Below are positions 1 to 6,780 of a stretch of 8,137 nucleotides of DNA, in pieces. Under the pieces are notes generated by a model. That model ran no database searches. It saw nothing but the letters and a program-made list of their open reading frames with translations, and was not told where the DNA came from. A program made the translations under genes and the position numbers. This DNA comes from Deltaproteobacteria bacterium UBA7527 (lineage in GTDB: Bacteria > Desulfobacterota > Syntrophorhabdia > Syntrophorhabdales > Syntrophorhabdaceae), in contig DLMV01000024.1 in assembly GCA_002478225.1 (NCBI GenBank), forward strand, positions 40,347-48,483, in the 5' to 3' direction. The number at the start of each line of letters is the position of its first letter. The first letter of the stretch is position 1.

Positions 1-959
1 ACCTGGGCTACCCAGCGGTATTCTCCTTTTCGATGAGCCTTCCTGGCTCTGGCGAGGACCGCCTCTGCGCCGCCCATAAATTCCACGTATTTTTTGCTTG
101 CTTCTACCCGGGGCAGGGGATTGAGATTGGCGGGGTTGCCTTCAAACCAACCGAGATGTTTCTGGTACACGGCCTTTGCATTATGGCTCACAGAGCCGTA
201 ACAACCCCGGTTGTACCACTCCTTCGCGAGCGTGTCAGGAATTTCCATCATCTCGGCAACCTCGAGCATGGTATGACCCTGGTTGGCGAGCCGCAATGTC
301 TGGTCGTGGATATACTTGTAAATGTCGGCCTGTTTCTTAAGCCAGGCGTTGATATTCCTGTTGTCCCGGCGGGGCCAGTGGCGGCTGATGAAGACCACGT
401 CCGACCTGTCGCCGAAGAGCCTGATTGCTTCGTACAGGAAATGGCTCCATGCCTTGGAGTCGCTCACCTGGGCTCCTCTCAGCGTGTAGAGGTTGTGCAG
501 GGCGTGAGCGCAGTTCTCCGCCATGCAGAGCGCCCTGAACTGCGGAAAATAGAAGTTCATCTCGGTGGGCGCCTCGGTGCCGGGCGTGTACTGGAAGATG
601 ATCCTGACGCCGTCGATGGTCCTCTCTTCCCCGGTCCTGCTTATGCTGTCGTTCGGAATGATCAATGTCTTGGTGCCGGCCGAGAGGGTCTTGCCAAGGC
701 CTGCGTCTACCTGCCCCTTTGGTCCCTTGGGCAGCAGGTTGCAGTACATGTGGTCGGCTCGTCCGCCCATGGCATTGCCTGCCATGACCTTCTCCTCCGA
801 CACGATCCCCTTCACGCCAAGAGTGCTCATATAGGGCATGACAGTTATCTCCCATCCATCTCCGCCGGGCCGTTCCTCCTGTCCACATGCCAGGTTTCCT
901 GTCGTAAAGAAGATAACAATAAAGACAATGGACAAAATATACCAGGTCTTTCTCATCAT
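1..959 (-). CDS. Alkylsulfatase-family protein (SdsA1/YjcS type), N-terminal MBL half missing; runs off left edge
   Basis: The visible 319 residues match the second half of linear alkylsulfatases, secreted or periplasmic metallo-beta-lactamase (MBL)-fold enzymes that cleave sulfate from alkyl sulfates such as SDS. Recognisable blocks are MAGNAMGGRA (59–68), LPKGPKGQVDAGLGK (76–90), TPGTEAPTEMNFYFPQ (125–140), LCMAENCAHALHNLYTLRGAQV (start 144), a SRHWP block (192–196), the dimerisation-domain segment KKQADIYKYIHDQTLRLANQ (208–227), SHNAKAVYQKHLGW (258–271) and NPANLNPLP (275–283). The start at MMRK gives a hydrophobic signal peptide (about residues 5–20) ending in NLAC, possibly a poor lipobox. 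Oddly, family similarity starts around residue 37, straight after the signal peptide. About 200 residues with the THSHxDH metal motif are absent, although second-half ligand candidates (E129, E148, H194) remain. No stop or frameshift is seen in the visible frame and no clear Shine-Dalgarno. It may be an internally deleted gene or a natural short variant. The family call is strong; activity is doubtful. Confidence 0.85.
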   Translation of the reverse strand, partial: MMRKTWYILSIVFIVIFFTTGNLACGQEERPGGDGWEITVMPYMSTLGVKGIVSEEKVMAGNAMGGRADHMYCNLLPKGPKGQVDAGLGKTLSAGTKTLIIPNDSISRTGEERTIDGVRIIFQYTPGTEAPTEMNFYFPQFRALCMAENCAHALHNLYTLRGAQVSDSKAWSHFLYEAIRLFGDRSDVVFISRHWPRRDNRNINAWLKKQADIYKYIHDQTLRLANQGHTMLEVAEMMEIPDTLAKEWYNRGCYGSVSHNAKAVYQKHLGWFEGNPANLNPLPRVEASKKYVEFMGGAEAVLARARKAHRKGEYRWVAQ

Positions 960-1048
960 GCGCCTGCCACACGAACATAGGATTTGATCATACAAAAAAC
1001 GAAATCCGTTTGCCTCGGTCTGCTCCAATATCGTTCTTATTTTAAATT

Positions 1049-1157
1049 GTATCATAATGTATCAAATAGTATCATATTAAATAATATTGTCTTGTATAAG
1101 AGACTAAAAAAAATAATATGAGATATTATGAGATTTTACTTGACAATATGATACTAT
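1049..1157. promoter_or_regulatory. Candidate operator region: 10-bp-phased GTATCA repeats and a 13-bp inverted repeat
   Basis: GTATCA occurs at 1049, 1059 and 1069, exactly one helical turn apart, and its reverse complement TGATAC at 1149. A perfect 13-bp inverted repeat joins 1066–1078 (ATAGTATCATATT) to 1145–1157. The second arm sits directly between the -35 and -10 of the helix-turn-helix gene's promoter. TATGAGAT is repeated at 1117 and 1127, again 10 bp apart. The stretch lies between two divergent genes and is very AT-rich. I infer a binding array for a regulator, perhaps the small HTH protein itself, that could bend or loop DNA over about 80 bp. No binding protein can be proved from sequence. 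Simple AT-rich sequence could give some repeats by chance, but the exact phasing and the promoter overlap argue against that. Confidence 0.55.
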
Positions 1158-1167
1158 AATATATAAT
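1140..1167 (+). promoter_or_regulatory. Strong sigma70-type promoter for the HTH gene
   Basis: TTGACA (1140–1145) and TATAAT (1162–1167) are both perfect consensus hexamers separated by 16 bp. Transcription would be expected to start near 1174–1175, only about five bases before the ATG at 1180, so the message may be almost leaderless. A second TATAAT at 1155–1160 is too close to the -35 to pair with it. The right arm of the 13-bp inverted repeat covers the spacer, so a bound repressor would block polymerase. Confidence 0.7.
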
Positions 1168-1179
1168 GGATCTCAGTGC

Positions 1180-1359
1180 ATGGACAAACTTTATACGATC
1201 AAGGAGACGCTGGGGATATTGAAGATCTCAAAAGCCAACCTTTATAGGTTGATTGCAAAGGGATATATAGCGCCCGTTAAGCTTGTCGGCAGAACGCTGT
1301 TCACTGAGTCCGAGTTGGACCGGTTCATCGAAAAGCTGAAGAAAGGTCCTGTCTTGTGA
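1180..1359 (+). CDS. Small excisionase/MerR-like helix-turn-helix DNA-binding protein (59 aa)
   Basis: This 59-residue protein is essentially one winged helix-turn-helix domain of the excisionase/HTH_17 type. It reads MDKLYTIKETLGILKISKAN and then LYRLIAKGYI, followed by the wing (PVKLVGRTLFTES) and a last helix (ELDRFIEKLKK). The family pattern is 'tikEv...L.vskstlYrLi..G.ip.vklggr..f..seld.fi', which fits throughout. Such proteins serve as phage or element excisionases, or as small transcription regulators. No integrase is visible nearby. The start is the first ATG after a perfect promoter. There is no clear Shine-Dalgarno; the only purine patch is GGA at 1168–1170, so translation may be leaderless. 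The phased repeats upstream suggest autoregulation and perhaps control of the divergent sulfatase-like gene (inference). Confidence 0.8.
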   Translation: MDKLYTIKETLGILKISKANLYRLIAKGYIAPVKLVGRTLFTESELDRFIEKLKKGPVL

Positions 1360-1368
1360 AAAATAATT

Positions 1369-1396
1369 TTAATTTAGGTTTCAAAAGATGTATAAT
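1369..1396 (+). promoter_or_regulatory. Possible promoter for the zinc-ribbon membrane protein
   Basis: A perfect TATAAT lies at 1391–1396. The -35 is poor (TTAATT at 1369–1374, 16-bp spacer). Predicted initiation near 1403 would leave a short leader carrying GGGGAAAGG (1411–1419) ahead of the ATG at 1428. Confidence 0.35.
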
Positions 1397-1427
1397 GTCA
1401 GGACGATAAAGGGGAAAGGCAAATATT

Positions 1428-1835
1428 ATGCCTGTTGGTAATCATATAGGAAGCCCGCACGGAAGTCTCAAAGTTGCAATCGATGAAGAATACAGAGGCA
1501 TAAAGGATCTGGATTTTTTTGCGGACCACACGGAGATACAGAGGGAGATAAACCTTGTTCCGCGCAGGTATTCTACTTCAGTTGATGAACTGTATCTGAG
1601 GACAGTGCTGACATCGATCACCTGTCCGAAATGCAAACAGCCCGTGAGGCGAAGTTACCGGAAGCACCCCAAAGAATGGCTGCTGAAGTTTGCCGGAAGA
1701 AAGATACTCTACTGTACAAGCTGTGACTGGCGTGAGATCGTGAAGGTGAACAGGTGGGAGTGGGAGATCATCGCCACGGTCCTTGCCGTATTTCTTATCG
1801 TTTCCGCCGCTTCCATTCACTGGATCCTGCGATAG
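1428..1835 (+). CDS. Hypothetical zinc-ribbon-like protein with C-terminal membrane helix (135 aa)
   Basis: I do not recognise the family. The 135-residue product has a hydrophilic N-terminal region of about 60 residues, then two cysteine pairs, CPKC (66–69) and CTSC (96–99). They are 26 residues apart and flanked by Arg/Lys-rich sequence, as in a zinc ribbon. A single hydrophobic helix follows (about 113–133, IIATVLAVFLIVSAASIHWI), ending in a short LR tail. The likely topology is a cytoplasmic zinc-binding domain anchored by a C-terminal helix. The ATG follows a purine-rich site, AAGG about eight bases upstream within GGGGAAAGG. It stands alone between the HTH gene and the cofactor operon, with a separate promoter likely for each. 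Coding is supported by the cysteine spacing and the membrane helix; no function can be assigned. Confidence 0.65.
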   Translation: MPVGNHIGSPHGSLKVAIDEEYRGIKDLDFFADHTEIQREINLVPRRYSTSVDELYLRTVLTSITCPKCKQPVRRSYRKHPKEWLLKFAGRKILYCTSCDWREIVKVNRWEWEIIATVLAVFLIVSAASIHWILR

Positions 1836-1869
1836 ACAGCATCAGCTAATTTTTCTCAGTAAATTTCAA

Positions 1870-1897
1870 TTCAAAAAACAGTTTGTTATGGTATGAT
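1870..1897 (+). promoter_or_regulatory. Candidate promoter of the cofactor operon (extended -10)
   Basis: TGGTATGAT (1889–1897) is an extended -10, with TATGAT at 1892–1897. It is preceded at 16 bp by a weak TTCAAA (1870–1875). The leader to the moeA ATG would be about 50 bases, too short for a Moco riboswitch of the kind found upstream of moaA in some bacteria. No clear terminator separates it from the upstream gene. Confidence 0.45.
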
Positions 1898-1956
1898 ATT
1901 TCGCTTGATGCAAAGCAGAAACCTTTAAAAAGCTTGAACAGAGGGACTTGCAGGAC

Positions 1957-3171
1957 ATGGAATTTTTGAGGGCGGTATCTTCAGCAGAAGCATTGGCGAT
2001 AATAGGTTCATTCAGAGCGGATCCCATGAAGGAAACGACCGGTATAAATGATGTTCTTCACCGGATCCTCTCCGAAGATGTGGTGTCGCAGGAGGATATA
2101 CCGTCTTTTCCCAGGTCGCTCGTCGATGGATTCGCGCTGAAGGTGAAGGACATACAGGGGGCGAAAGAAACAAACCCCTCGTTCCTGTACGTACAGGGAG
2201 AGATCAGGATAGGCGAAGCCACCCGAATTGAGCTTGAAGACGGAAAATGCGTTTATCTTACGACAGGGGCTATGATCCCGGAAGGCGCCGACGGTGTGGT
2301 GATGCAGGAATTTGCGAGACCCGCGGGAGACGCCATTGAGGTAACGAAAACGCTCCACAAGGGAGAGAATATCTGTTTTCAGGGCGAGGACATAGCAAAA
2401 GGAGCAGTTGTTCTACAAAAGGGAAGAAAGCTCTCTGCCTTTGATGTCGGCGTTCTTTCTGTCATTGGCATGTCGGTCGTCCCCGTTTATAAACAGCCTG
2501 TGGCGGGAATCATATCAACAGGCGACGAGATCGTATCAGTTGAGGAGGCGCCGCCGTTCGGGAAGATAAGGGATATAAACAGATACACCGTCGCAAATCT
2601 TTTAAAAGGCAGCGGTGCAGTCTGCAATTTTCTTGGAATAGGGCAGGATACCGTTGACAGTATAGCCGATAAATTACAGTTGGCCCGGGAGTGTGAACTG
2701 ATAATCCTTTCCGGGGGAAGCTCCAAGGGACAGAGGGACTGCATCGCAGACGCTGTTTTGCGTCTCGGCGGAGAGATGCTTTTTCACGGGATAAATATCA
2801 AGCCAGGGAAGCCGACGATCTTTGCAAGATTGTGGGGAAAGCCGGTATTCGGCCTGCCGGGGCATCCCAATTCGTGCGCAATGGTCATGATGAGATTTGT
2901 GCTCCCTCTGCTGCGAAGGATGAAGGGAGAAGAAGGATACAGGGAAAGGACGATGCCGGGGATCCTGAGCACGAACATCCCTTCAACGAGCGGCGTCGAA
3001 GAATATGTGAAGGTTACGATCAGAGAAATTGACGGAGAGCGATACGTGTCGCCGATATTCTCAAAATCATCCGTTATATCCTCATTCGTTGATGCCTCAG
3101 GGTACGTCATTATCCCCGAGGGCAAAGACGGTTGCGAAAAGGACGAAAAGGTGGAGGTGTATCTGTTTTAG
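1957..3171 (+). CDS. moeA: Molybdopterin molybdenumtransferase MoeA (first copy)
   Basis: MoeA inserts molybdate (or tungstate) into adenylylated molybdopterin in the cytoplasm, giving active cofactor. The 404-residue product is of normal MoeA length and carries the family blocks in order: SLVDGFAL (54–61, usually SAMDGYAV), TTGAMIPEGADGVVMQE (102–118), GENICFQGEDI (136–146), STGDEIV (187–193), GKIRDINRY (202–210), SGGSSKGQRD (252–261, the MoeA/MogA molybdopterin-binding loop), IKPGKP (281–286) and GLPGHPNS (299–306). The C-terminal domain IV follows (about 330–404). I chose ATG 1957, with GAGGG (1941–1945) upstream at a slightly long 11 bases. An in-frame TTG at 1948 is possible but sits too close to that site. 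It is the first gene of the operon. The SSKGQRD and GHPNS variants are forms I associate with anaerobe and archaeal MoeA. Confidence 0.93.
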   Translation: MEFLRAVSSAEALAIIGSFRADPMKETTGINDVLHRILSEDVVSQEDIPSFPRSLVDGFALKVKDIQGAKETNPSFLYVQGEIRIGEATRIELEDGKCVYLTTGAMIPEGADGVVMQEFARPAGDAIEVTKTLHKGENICFQGEDIAKGAVVLQKGRKLSAFDVGVLSVIGMSVVPVYKQPVAGIISTGDEIVSVEEAPPFGKIRDINRYTVANLLKGSGAVCNFLGIGQDTVDSIADKLQLARECELIILSGGSSKGQRDCIADAVLRLGGEMLFHGINIKPGKPTIFARLWGKPVFGLPGHPNSCAMVMMRFVLPLLRRMKGEEGYRERTMPGILSTNIPSTSGVEEYVKVTIREIDGERYVSPIFSKSSVISSFVDASGYVIIPEGKDGCEKDEKVEVYLF

Positions 3172-3173
3172 TA

Positions 3174-3266
3174 GTGAAACGTAAAATGTAGATCATAAGA
3201 CGCATGAGGGAAAACCGGAATAATGAATGAAAATTGTCTTGAAACTTTTCACATTTCACGTTTCAC
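3174..3266. repeat. Heptamer-based inverted repeat in the moeA/moeA–PBP gap
   Basis: The left arm GTGAAACGTAAAATGT (3174–3189) pairs with ACATTTCACGTTTCAC (3251–3266) at 15 of 16 positions. The arms are made of GTGAAAC/GTAAAAT-type 7-bp units. The 61-base loop holds GGAAAACCGGAATAATG (3209–3225), which recurs in the next operon gap. The structure fills nearly the whole gap, and its right arm ends just before the GAAGAAGG of the next gene. It is not followed by a T-run, so it is unlikely to be a terminator. Confidence 0.8.
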
Positions 3267-3280
3267 GACGAGAAGAAGGT

Positions 3281-5191
3281 ATGAAACGATACTTAGAAAC
3301 GATCAGGAGTGAAGAGGCAGTCCGGAGAATACTGGAGCACATACGTCTCATTGAGGATGAGGAATTCATTCCGACATATCAAAGCAAGGGCAGGATAACG
3401 ACAAGACCGGTGACCGCACTATACTCCAACCCGCCTTTTGTATGCTCCGCGATGGACGGCTATGCGACGATGTTTGAGAAGACCCTCGAGGCAGACATGG
3501 CGCACCCCGTTTCCCTGGCGAAAGGCAGCGATGCCATGCATGTGAATACCGGCGATGCTGTGCCTGACGGCATGAACGCTGTTGCGATCAGGGAAGAGGT
3601 TGAGGAATACGGCGAAAGCATAGTGATCAGAAAGCCGCTGTATCTCTGGCAGAACGTCAGGATGATCGGCGAGGATATCATCGAGGGCGACATGCTGGCG
3701 CCCTCGAACCATGAAATAGGGATCTTTGATATGAGCATGCTGATCTCAGCCGGTGTCAGCCATGTGCACGTAAGAAGGATACCGAGTATCCTCATTATCC
3801 CCACAGGCAAGGAGCTGATCGACATCTATGAAGGATCGCCGGATAGAAGGAACAATGAAAAAGGGCTTATAGACTTTAACTCCCATCTCCTTGCTGAAAT
3901 GGCAGCTGAGGTTGGTTTCCGGGCAACAAGGCACGCGATCATTGCCGACAGGAAAGACCTCCGCGATGTTGTCGATAGGTCTGCAGGCGATCACGACGTG
4001 GTGCTGATCAACGCGGGTTCAAGCGCCGGGGATGAAGATTATACGGAAGACATAATCCGGGAGCTGGGAACCCTTGTGTTCCACGGTGTGTCTATGATGC
4101 CCGGGAGGCCTGCTATCTTCGGGATCGTTCACGACAAGCCTGTCTTCGGCATCCCCGGTTATCCTGTGTCTGCTGCGGTCAGCTTCCAGGTCTTTCTTGA
4201 GCCGCTTTACGAAAAGCTGACATCATCGAGGATCAGGAAACGATCCGTCCCGTGCCTTACCCCTTATAAAATACCCTCAAGGATAGGCATCGAAGAGATT
4301 GTGAGAGTTAATCTTCAACAACGTCACGGCAGGCATTATGTTTTTCCTTTGCCGAGAGGGGCGAGCATCTTCTCTTCCATGGCGCGCGCCGACGGTCTCA
4401 TACGAATACCTGAGAACATAGAGGGCTACAGCGAAGACGAGGAGATACAGTGCCGGCTGCTGAAGGATGAAGGCGACATTACGAACAGGATCCATATCGT
4501 GGGCAGCCACGACCTGTCGCTCGATATTATGAGAGACCTTTTGAAGAAAGACCATCCCGAAGCCGACCTTCTGTCAACCCACACAGGGAGCTTAAGCGGC
4601 ATCCTTGCAATAAAAAAGGGTGTGGCGGACCTCTGCACGACCCATATATTTGATGAACGGGAAAATGTTTACAATATACCGGCCATTGAGAGATACCTTG
4701 CTGATAAGAATGTGGTCCTTGTGCATATAGCGAAGAGGAAGCAGGGGCTTGTTGTTCGGAAGGGCAACCCAAAAGGGATAACGGGAATAGAGGATCTGGG
4801 AAAGGGAGATATTGCATTCATAAACAGACAGTTCGGCTCCGGCACGAGGATACTTATCGATCTCTTGTTAAAAGAAAAAGGTGTAAGCAAAGGATCGGTA
4901 CGTGGTTATGAGAGGGAGGAGTCTTCCCATACCGCTGTGGGAATTGCGGTAAAGGGATCGGTAGCCGATGCAGGCGTGGCGATCTATGCCGTTGCAAAGC
5001 TCTTTTCTCTCGATTTTATCCCCTTGGCGGAAGAAGAGTATGATCTCGTTGTTGCGGAAGCGTTTACGGAAGATCAGCGTTTTTCGAGGCTCATGGCAAT
5101 TATCCGGTCTGATATGTTCAAAAAGAGGTTGGAGGAGATCGGCGGATACAATACAGAGCACACAGGAACGGTAAAATATGGTAAACTATAA
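3281..5191 (+). CDS. moeA: MoeA fused to a C-terminal periplasmic-binding-protein-like domain
   Basis: This is a 636-residue two-domain protein. Residues 1 to about 400 are MoeA: SAMDGYA (56–62), NTGDAVPDG (89–97), PTGKEL (174–179), NAGSSAGDEDYT (244–255), MPGRP (273–277) and GIPGYPVSAA (291–300). From about 404 to 626 is a PBP-like domain of the MoeA/LysR type: IVGSHDLSLD (406–415), GSLSGILAI (436–444), a YNIP block (464–467), KQGLVVRKGNP (487–497), NRQFGSGTR (515–523), GYEREESSH (542–550) and EEYDLVV (585–591). This fusion is known from archaea and anaerobic bacteria. The PBP part is homologous to molybdate/tungstate-binding proteins but has no signal peptide, so it should act in the cytoplasm, perhaps delivering or sensing the oxyanion. 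I chose ATG 3281 because it gives a normal MoeA N-terminus (MKRYLETIRSEEAVRRIL). An in-frame ATG at 3227 would translate the repeat arm. The purine run AGAAGAAGG ends one base before the ATG, which is unusually close. Confidence 0.93.
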   Translation: MKRYLETIRSEEAVRRILEHIRLIEDEEFIPTYQSKGRITTRPVTALYSNPPFVCSAMDGYATMFEKTLEADMAHPVSLAKGSDAMHVNTGDAVPDGMNAVAIREEVEEYGESIVIRKPLYLWQNVRMIGEDIIEGDMLAPSNHEIGIFDMSMLISAGVSHVHVRRIPSILIIPTGKELIDIYEGSPDRRNNEKGLIDFNSHLLAEMAAEVGFRATRHAIIADRKDLRDVVDRSAGDHDVVLINAGSSAGDEDYTEDIIRELGTLVFHGVSMMPGRPAIFGIVHDKPVFGIPGYPVSAAVSFQVFLEPLYEKLTSSRIRKRSVPCLTPYKIPSRIGIEEIVRVNLQQRHGRHYVFPLPRGASIFSSMARADGLIRIPENIEGYSEDEEIQCRLLKDEGDITNRIHIVGSHDLSLDIMRDLLKKDHPEADLLSTHTGSLSGILAIKKGVADLCTTHIFDERENVYNIPAIERYLADKNVVLVHIAKRKQGLVVRKGNPKGITGIEDLGKGDIAFINRQFGSGTRILIDLLLKEKGVSKGSVRGYEREESSHTAVGIAVKGSVADAGVAIYAVAKLFSLDFIPLAEEEYDLVVAEAFTEDQRFSRLMAIIRSDMFKKRLEEIGGYNTEHTGTVKYGKL

Positions 5192-5205
5192 CAACGCTGA
5201 ACCCC

Positions 5206-5296
5206 GTGAAATGTAAAATGTGAAAAGTGAAAGGTAAACCTAAAAATGCATATATGGAAGACCGAAAATAATGCTTTTCACCTTTCACCTTTTACG
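5206..5296. repeat. Heptamer-based inverted repeat in the moeA–PBP/moaA gap
   Basis: Five heptamers stand in exact register from 5206: GTGAAAT, GTAAAAT, GTGAAAA, GTGAAAG, GTAAACC. The opposite arm at 5275–5296 reads TTTTCAC, CTTTCAC, CTTTTAC plus one base. Arms 5213–5234 and 5275–5296 agree at about 19 of 22 positions. The intervening loop holds GGAAGACCGAAAATAATG (5256–5273), close to the motif in the previous gap. The moaA ribosome binding site follows within about ten bases. No terminator-like T-run is present. Confidence 0.82.
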
Positions 5297-5319
5297 ATCA
5301 ATGAAAGAAGGATATGAAA

Positions 5320-6294
5320 ATGTTGGTTGATCAATATAACCGCGTCATTGATTATGTCAGGATCTCTGTTACCGACAGGTGCAATCTGCGCTGCAAGTAT
5401 TGCGTCGACGGGGATTTTCCGTTCACCTCCCATGAAGAGGTGCTTCGGTACGAGGAGATCGTGCGGTTCGTAAAGATATGCTCAGGATTGGGCGTCACAA
5501 AGATACGCCTTACAGGCGGGGAGCCCCTCACCCGGAAAGGGATATCTTTCCTTTTGAAGGAGATTTCGTCCACAGAAGGGATCAGTGATGTGAGCCTGAC
5601 GACGAACGGGGTATTGCTCGGCAAGAAGATCCTCGAATTGAAGGAGGCAGGGCTGAAAAGGGTCAACATCAGCCTTGATTCATTGAAACGCGAACGATTT
5701 TCGGAGATCACCCGCACCGATGCCTACGATGAGGTCCTTATGGGCATTGAGAAAGCGATCTATGCGGGCATCCGCCCTATAAAGATAAACACCGTCGTCA
5801 TCAAAGGCTTCAATGACGATGAGATCCTTGATTTTGCGAGGCTGGCAAAGAAGTGGGGGCTGGAAGTGCGCTTCATAGAATTCATGCCCTTCGGAGACTC
5901 CGCGCTCTGGGACAACTCGAAGATCGTACCGTCCCGGGAAATTGAAGAGCGGATAAGGGCCGTATATCCTCTTGAGCCATTATCGAATACCACGAGAGGA
6001 CCGGCAAAGGTATACGGGATCAAGGGCAGCGAGGGCAGCGTAGGTTTCATCAGCCCCATCTCTTCTCATATCTGCTCGGAATGCAACAGGATACGCCTTA
6101 CGTCAACAGGCATGATAAGGCCGTGCCTTTTCTCCGATACTGAATACGATGTGAAAGAGCTCATAAGAAGGAACGCGAGCGATGATGAGATAAGGACATT
6201 CGTCAAGGATGTGGTGAAGGTCAAACCTGAGAACAAGCATGAAATGGGACAGATCAGGAAATGCCAGCGGAATCTGAGGAACATAGGGGGATAG
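5320..6294 (+). CDS. moaA: GTP 3',8-cyclase MoaA (radical SAM)
   Basis: MoaA uses S-adenosylmethionine and two [4Fe-4S] clusters to convert GTP to 3',8-cyclo-GTP, the first step of molybdopterin synthesis. The 324-residue product has the radical-SAM cluster motif CNLRCKYC (C21, C25, C28), GGEPL (66–70), TTNG (94–97), NISLD (116–120) and a family-typical RFIEFMP (184–190). The second-cluster cysteines are C252, C255 (CSEC) and C269. The C-terminus ends in IGG, the conserved MoaA tail. I chose ATG 5320 because GAAGG (5307–5311) is then eight bases away. ATG 5314, two codons upstream, is also possible but crowds the site. The residues after the first cluster (VDGDFPF) differ from the common MPxxG form. 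The gene abuts moaC with no gap. Confidence 0.95.
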   Translation: MLVDQYNRVIDYVRISVTDRCNLRCKYCVDGDFPFTSHEEVLRYEEIVRFVKICSGLGVTKIRLTGGEPLTRKGISFLLKEISSTEGISDVSLTTNGVLLGKKILELKEAGLKRVNISLDSLKRERFSEITRTDAYDEVLMGIEKAIYAGIRPIKINTVVIKGFNDDEILDFARLAKKWGLEVRFIEFMPFGDSALWDNSKIVPSREIEERIRAVYPLEPLSNTTRGPAKVYGIKGSEGSVGFISPISSHICSECNRIRLTSTGMIRPCLFSDTEYDVKELIRRNASDDEIRTFVKDVVKVKPENKHEMGQIRKCQRNLRNIGG

Positions 6295-6780
6295 ATGCGA
6301 TTAAGCCATATCGACAGCAAGGGCGATGCAAGGATGGTGGATGTTTCGAAAAAGAAAAAGACCGAGCGGGAGGCCGTTGGCTTCGGCAAAGTAACAATGT
6401 CTGCGGCAACGTACAATTTTATAAAAAGCGGCCATGGTCCAAAAGGCGATATATTTACTGTTGCCAAGATCGCGGGTATCATGGGCGCCAAGAAGACCCA
6501 TGAGATCGTCCCGCTCTGCCACCCGCTTGCGCTCACACACGTGGATGTGCGATACACCTTCCACGACAAAGAGCATGCGATCGACATTACATCAACGGTA
6601 AAGACAAAAGGTGAAACGGGCGTGGAGATGGAAGCGATCAACTGCGTCATGATAACCGCCCTTACGATCTATGATATGTGCAAGGCGATCGACAAGGGCA
6701 TCGAGCTTGGACCATTCTATCTCCTTGAGAAGAGCGGCGGGAAGAGCGGACGATATACAAGAAGATCGAGTGAAAAGTGA
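6295..6780 (+). CDS. moaC: Cyclic pyranopterin monophosphate synthase MoaC
   Basis: MoaC rearranges the MoaA product to cyclic pyranopterin monophosphate. The 161-residue protein matches the family along its length: KGDIFTVAKIAGIMGAKKT (50–68), LCHPL (74–78, conserved His 76), KGETGVEMEA (105–114), and LTIYDMCKAIDKG (123–135) with the conserved Asp 127 and Lys 130. The start immediately follows the moaA stop (TAGATG), and AGGGGGATAG at the end of moaA supplies the ribosome binding site, so translation is probably coupled. The last residues (SSEK) and the TGA stop come from the first heptamers of the downstream repeat (from 6770), so the repeat has shaped the C-terminus. Confidence 0.95.
   Translation: MRLSHIDSKGDARMVDVSKKKKTEREAVGFGKVTMSAATYNFIKSGHGPKGDIFTVAKIAGIMGAKKTHEIVPLCHPLALTHVDVRYTFHDKEHAIDITSTVKTKGETGVEMEAINCVMITALTIYDMCKAIDKGIELGPFYLLEKSGGKSGRYTRRSSEK

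Noticed and set aside
33..980. Long plus-strand open frame (315 codons) and other frames across the left end
   Set aside because: They lie antisense to, or in another frame of, the minus-strand alkylsulfatase-like gene, whose protein matches a known family over its whole visible length.
1388..1441. Tiny open frame, 17 residues, resembling the start of an integrase (VRTIKGKGKYYA)
   Set aside because: It stops after 17 codons, overlaps a likely -10 at 1391–1396, and has no continuation; at most a remnant.
1836..1956. Moco riboswitch or intrinsic terminator upstream of moeA
   Set aside because: The leader after the likely promoter is only about 50 bases, with no multi-stem structure or GC stem plus T-run visible.
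3174..3266. Intrinsic terminators in the operon gaps
   Set aside because: The stems are AT-rich, with long loops in two of three cases and no T-run after the stem, and the genes on either side belong to one pathway.
3227..3280. Upstream start for the MoeA–PBP gene at 3227
   Set aside because: The extra 18 residues would translate the inverted-repeat arm, and the MoeA N-terminus begins at 3281.
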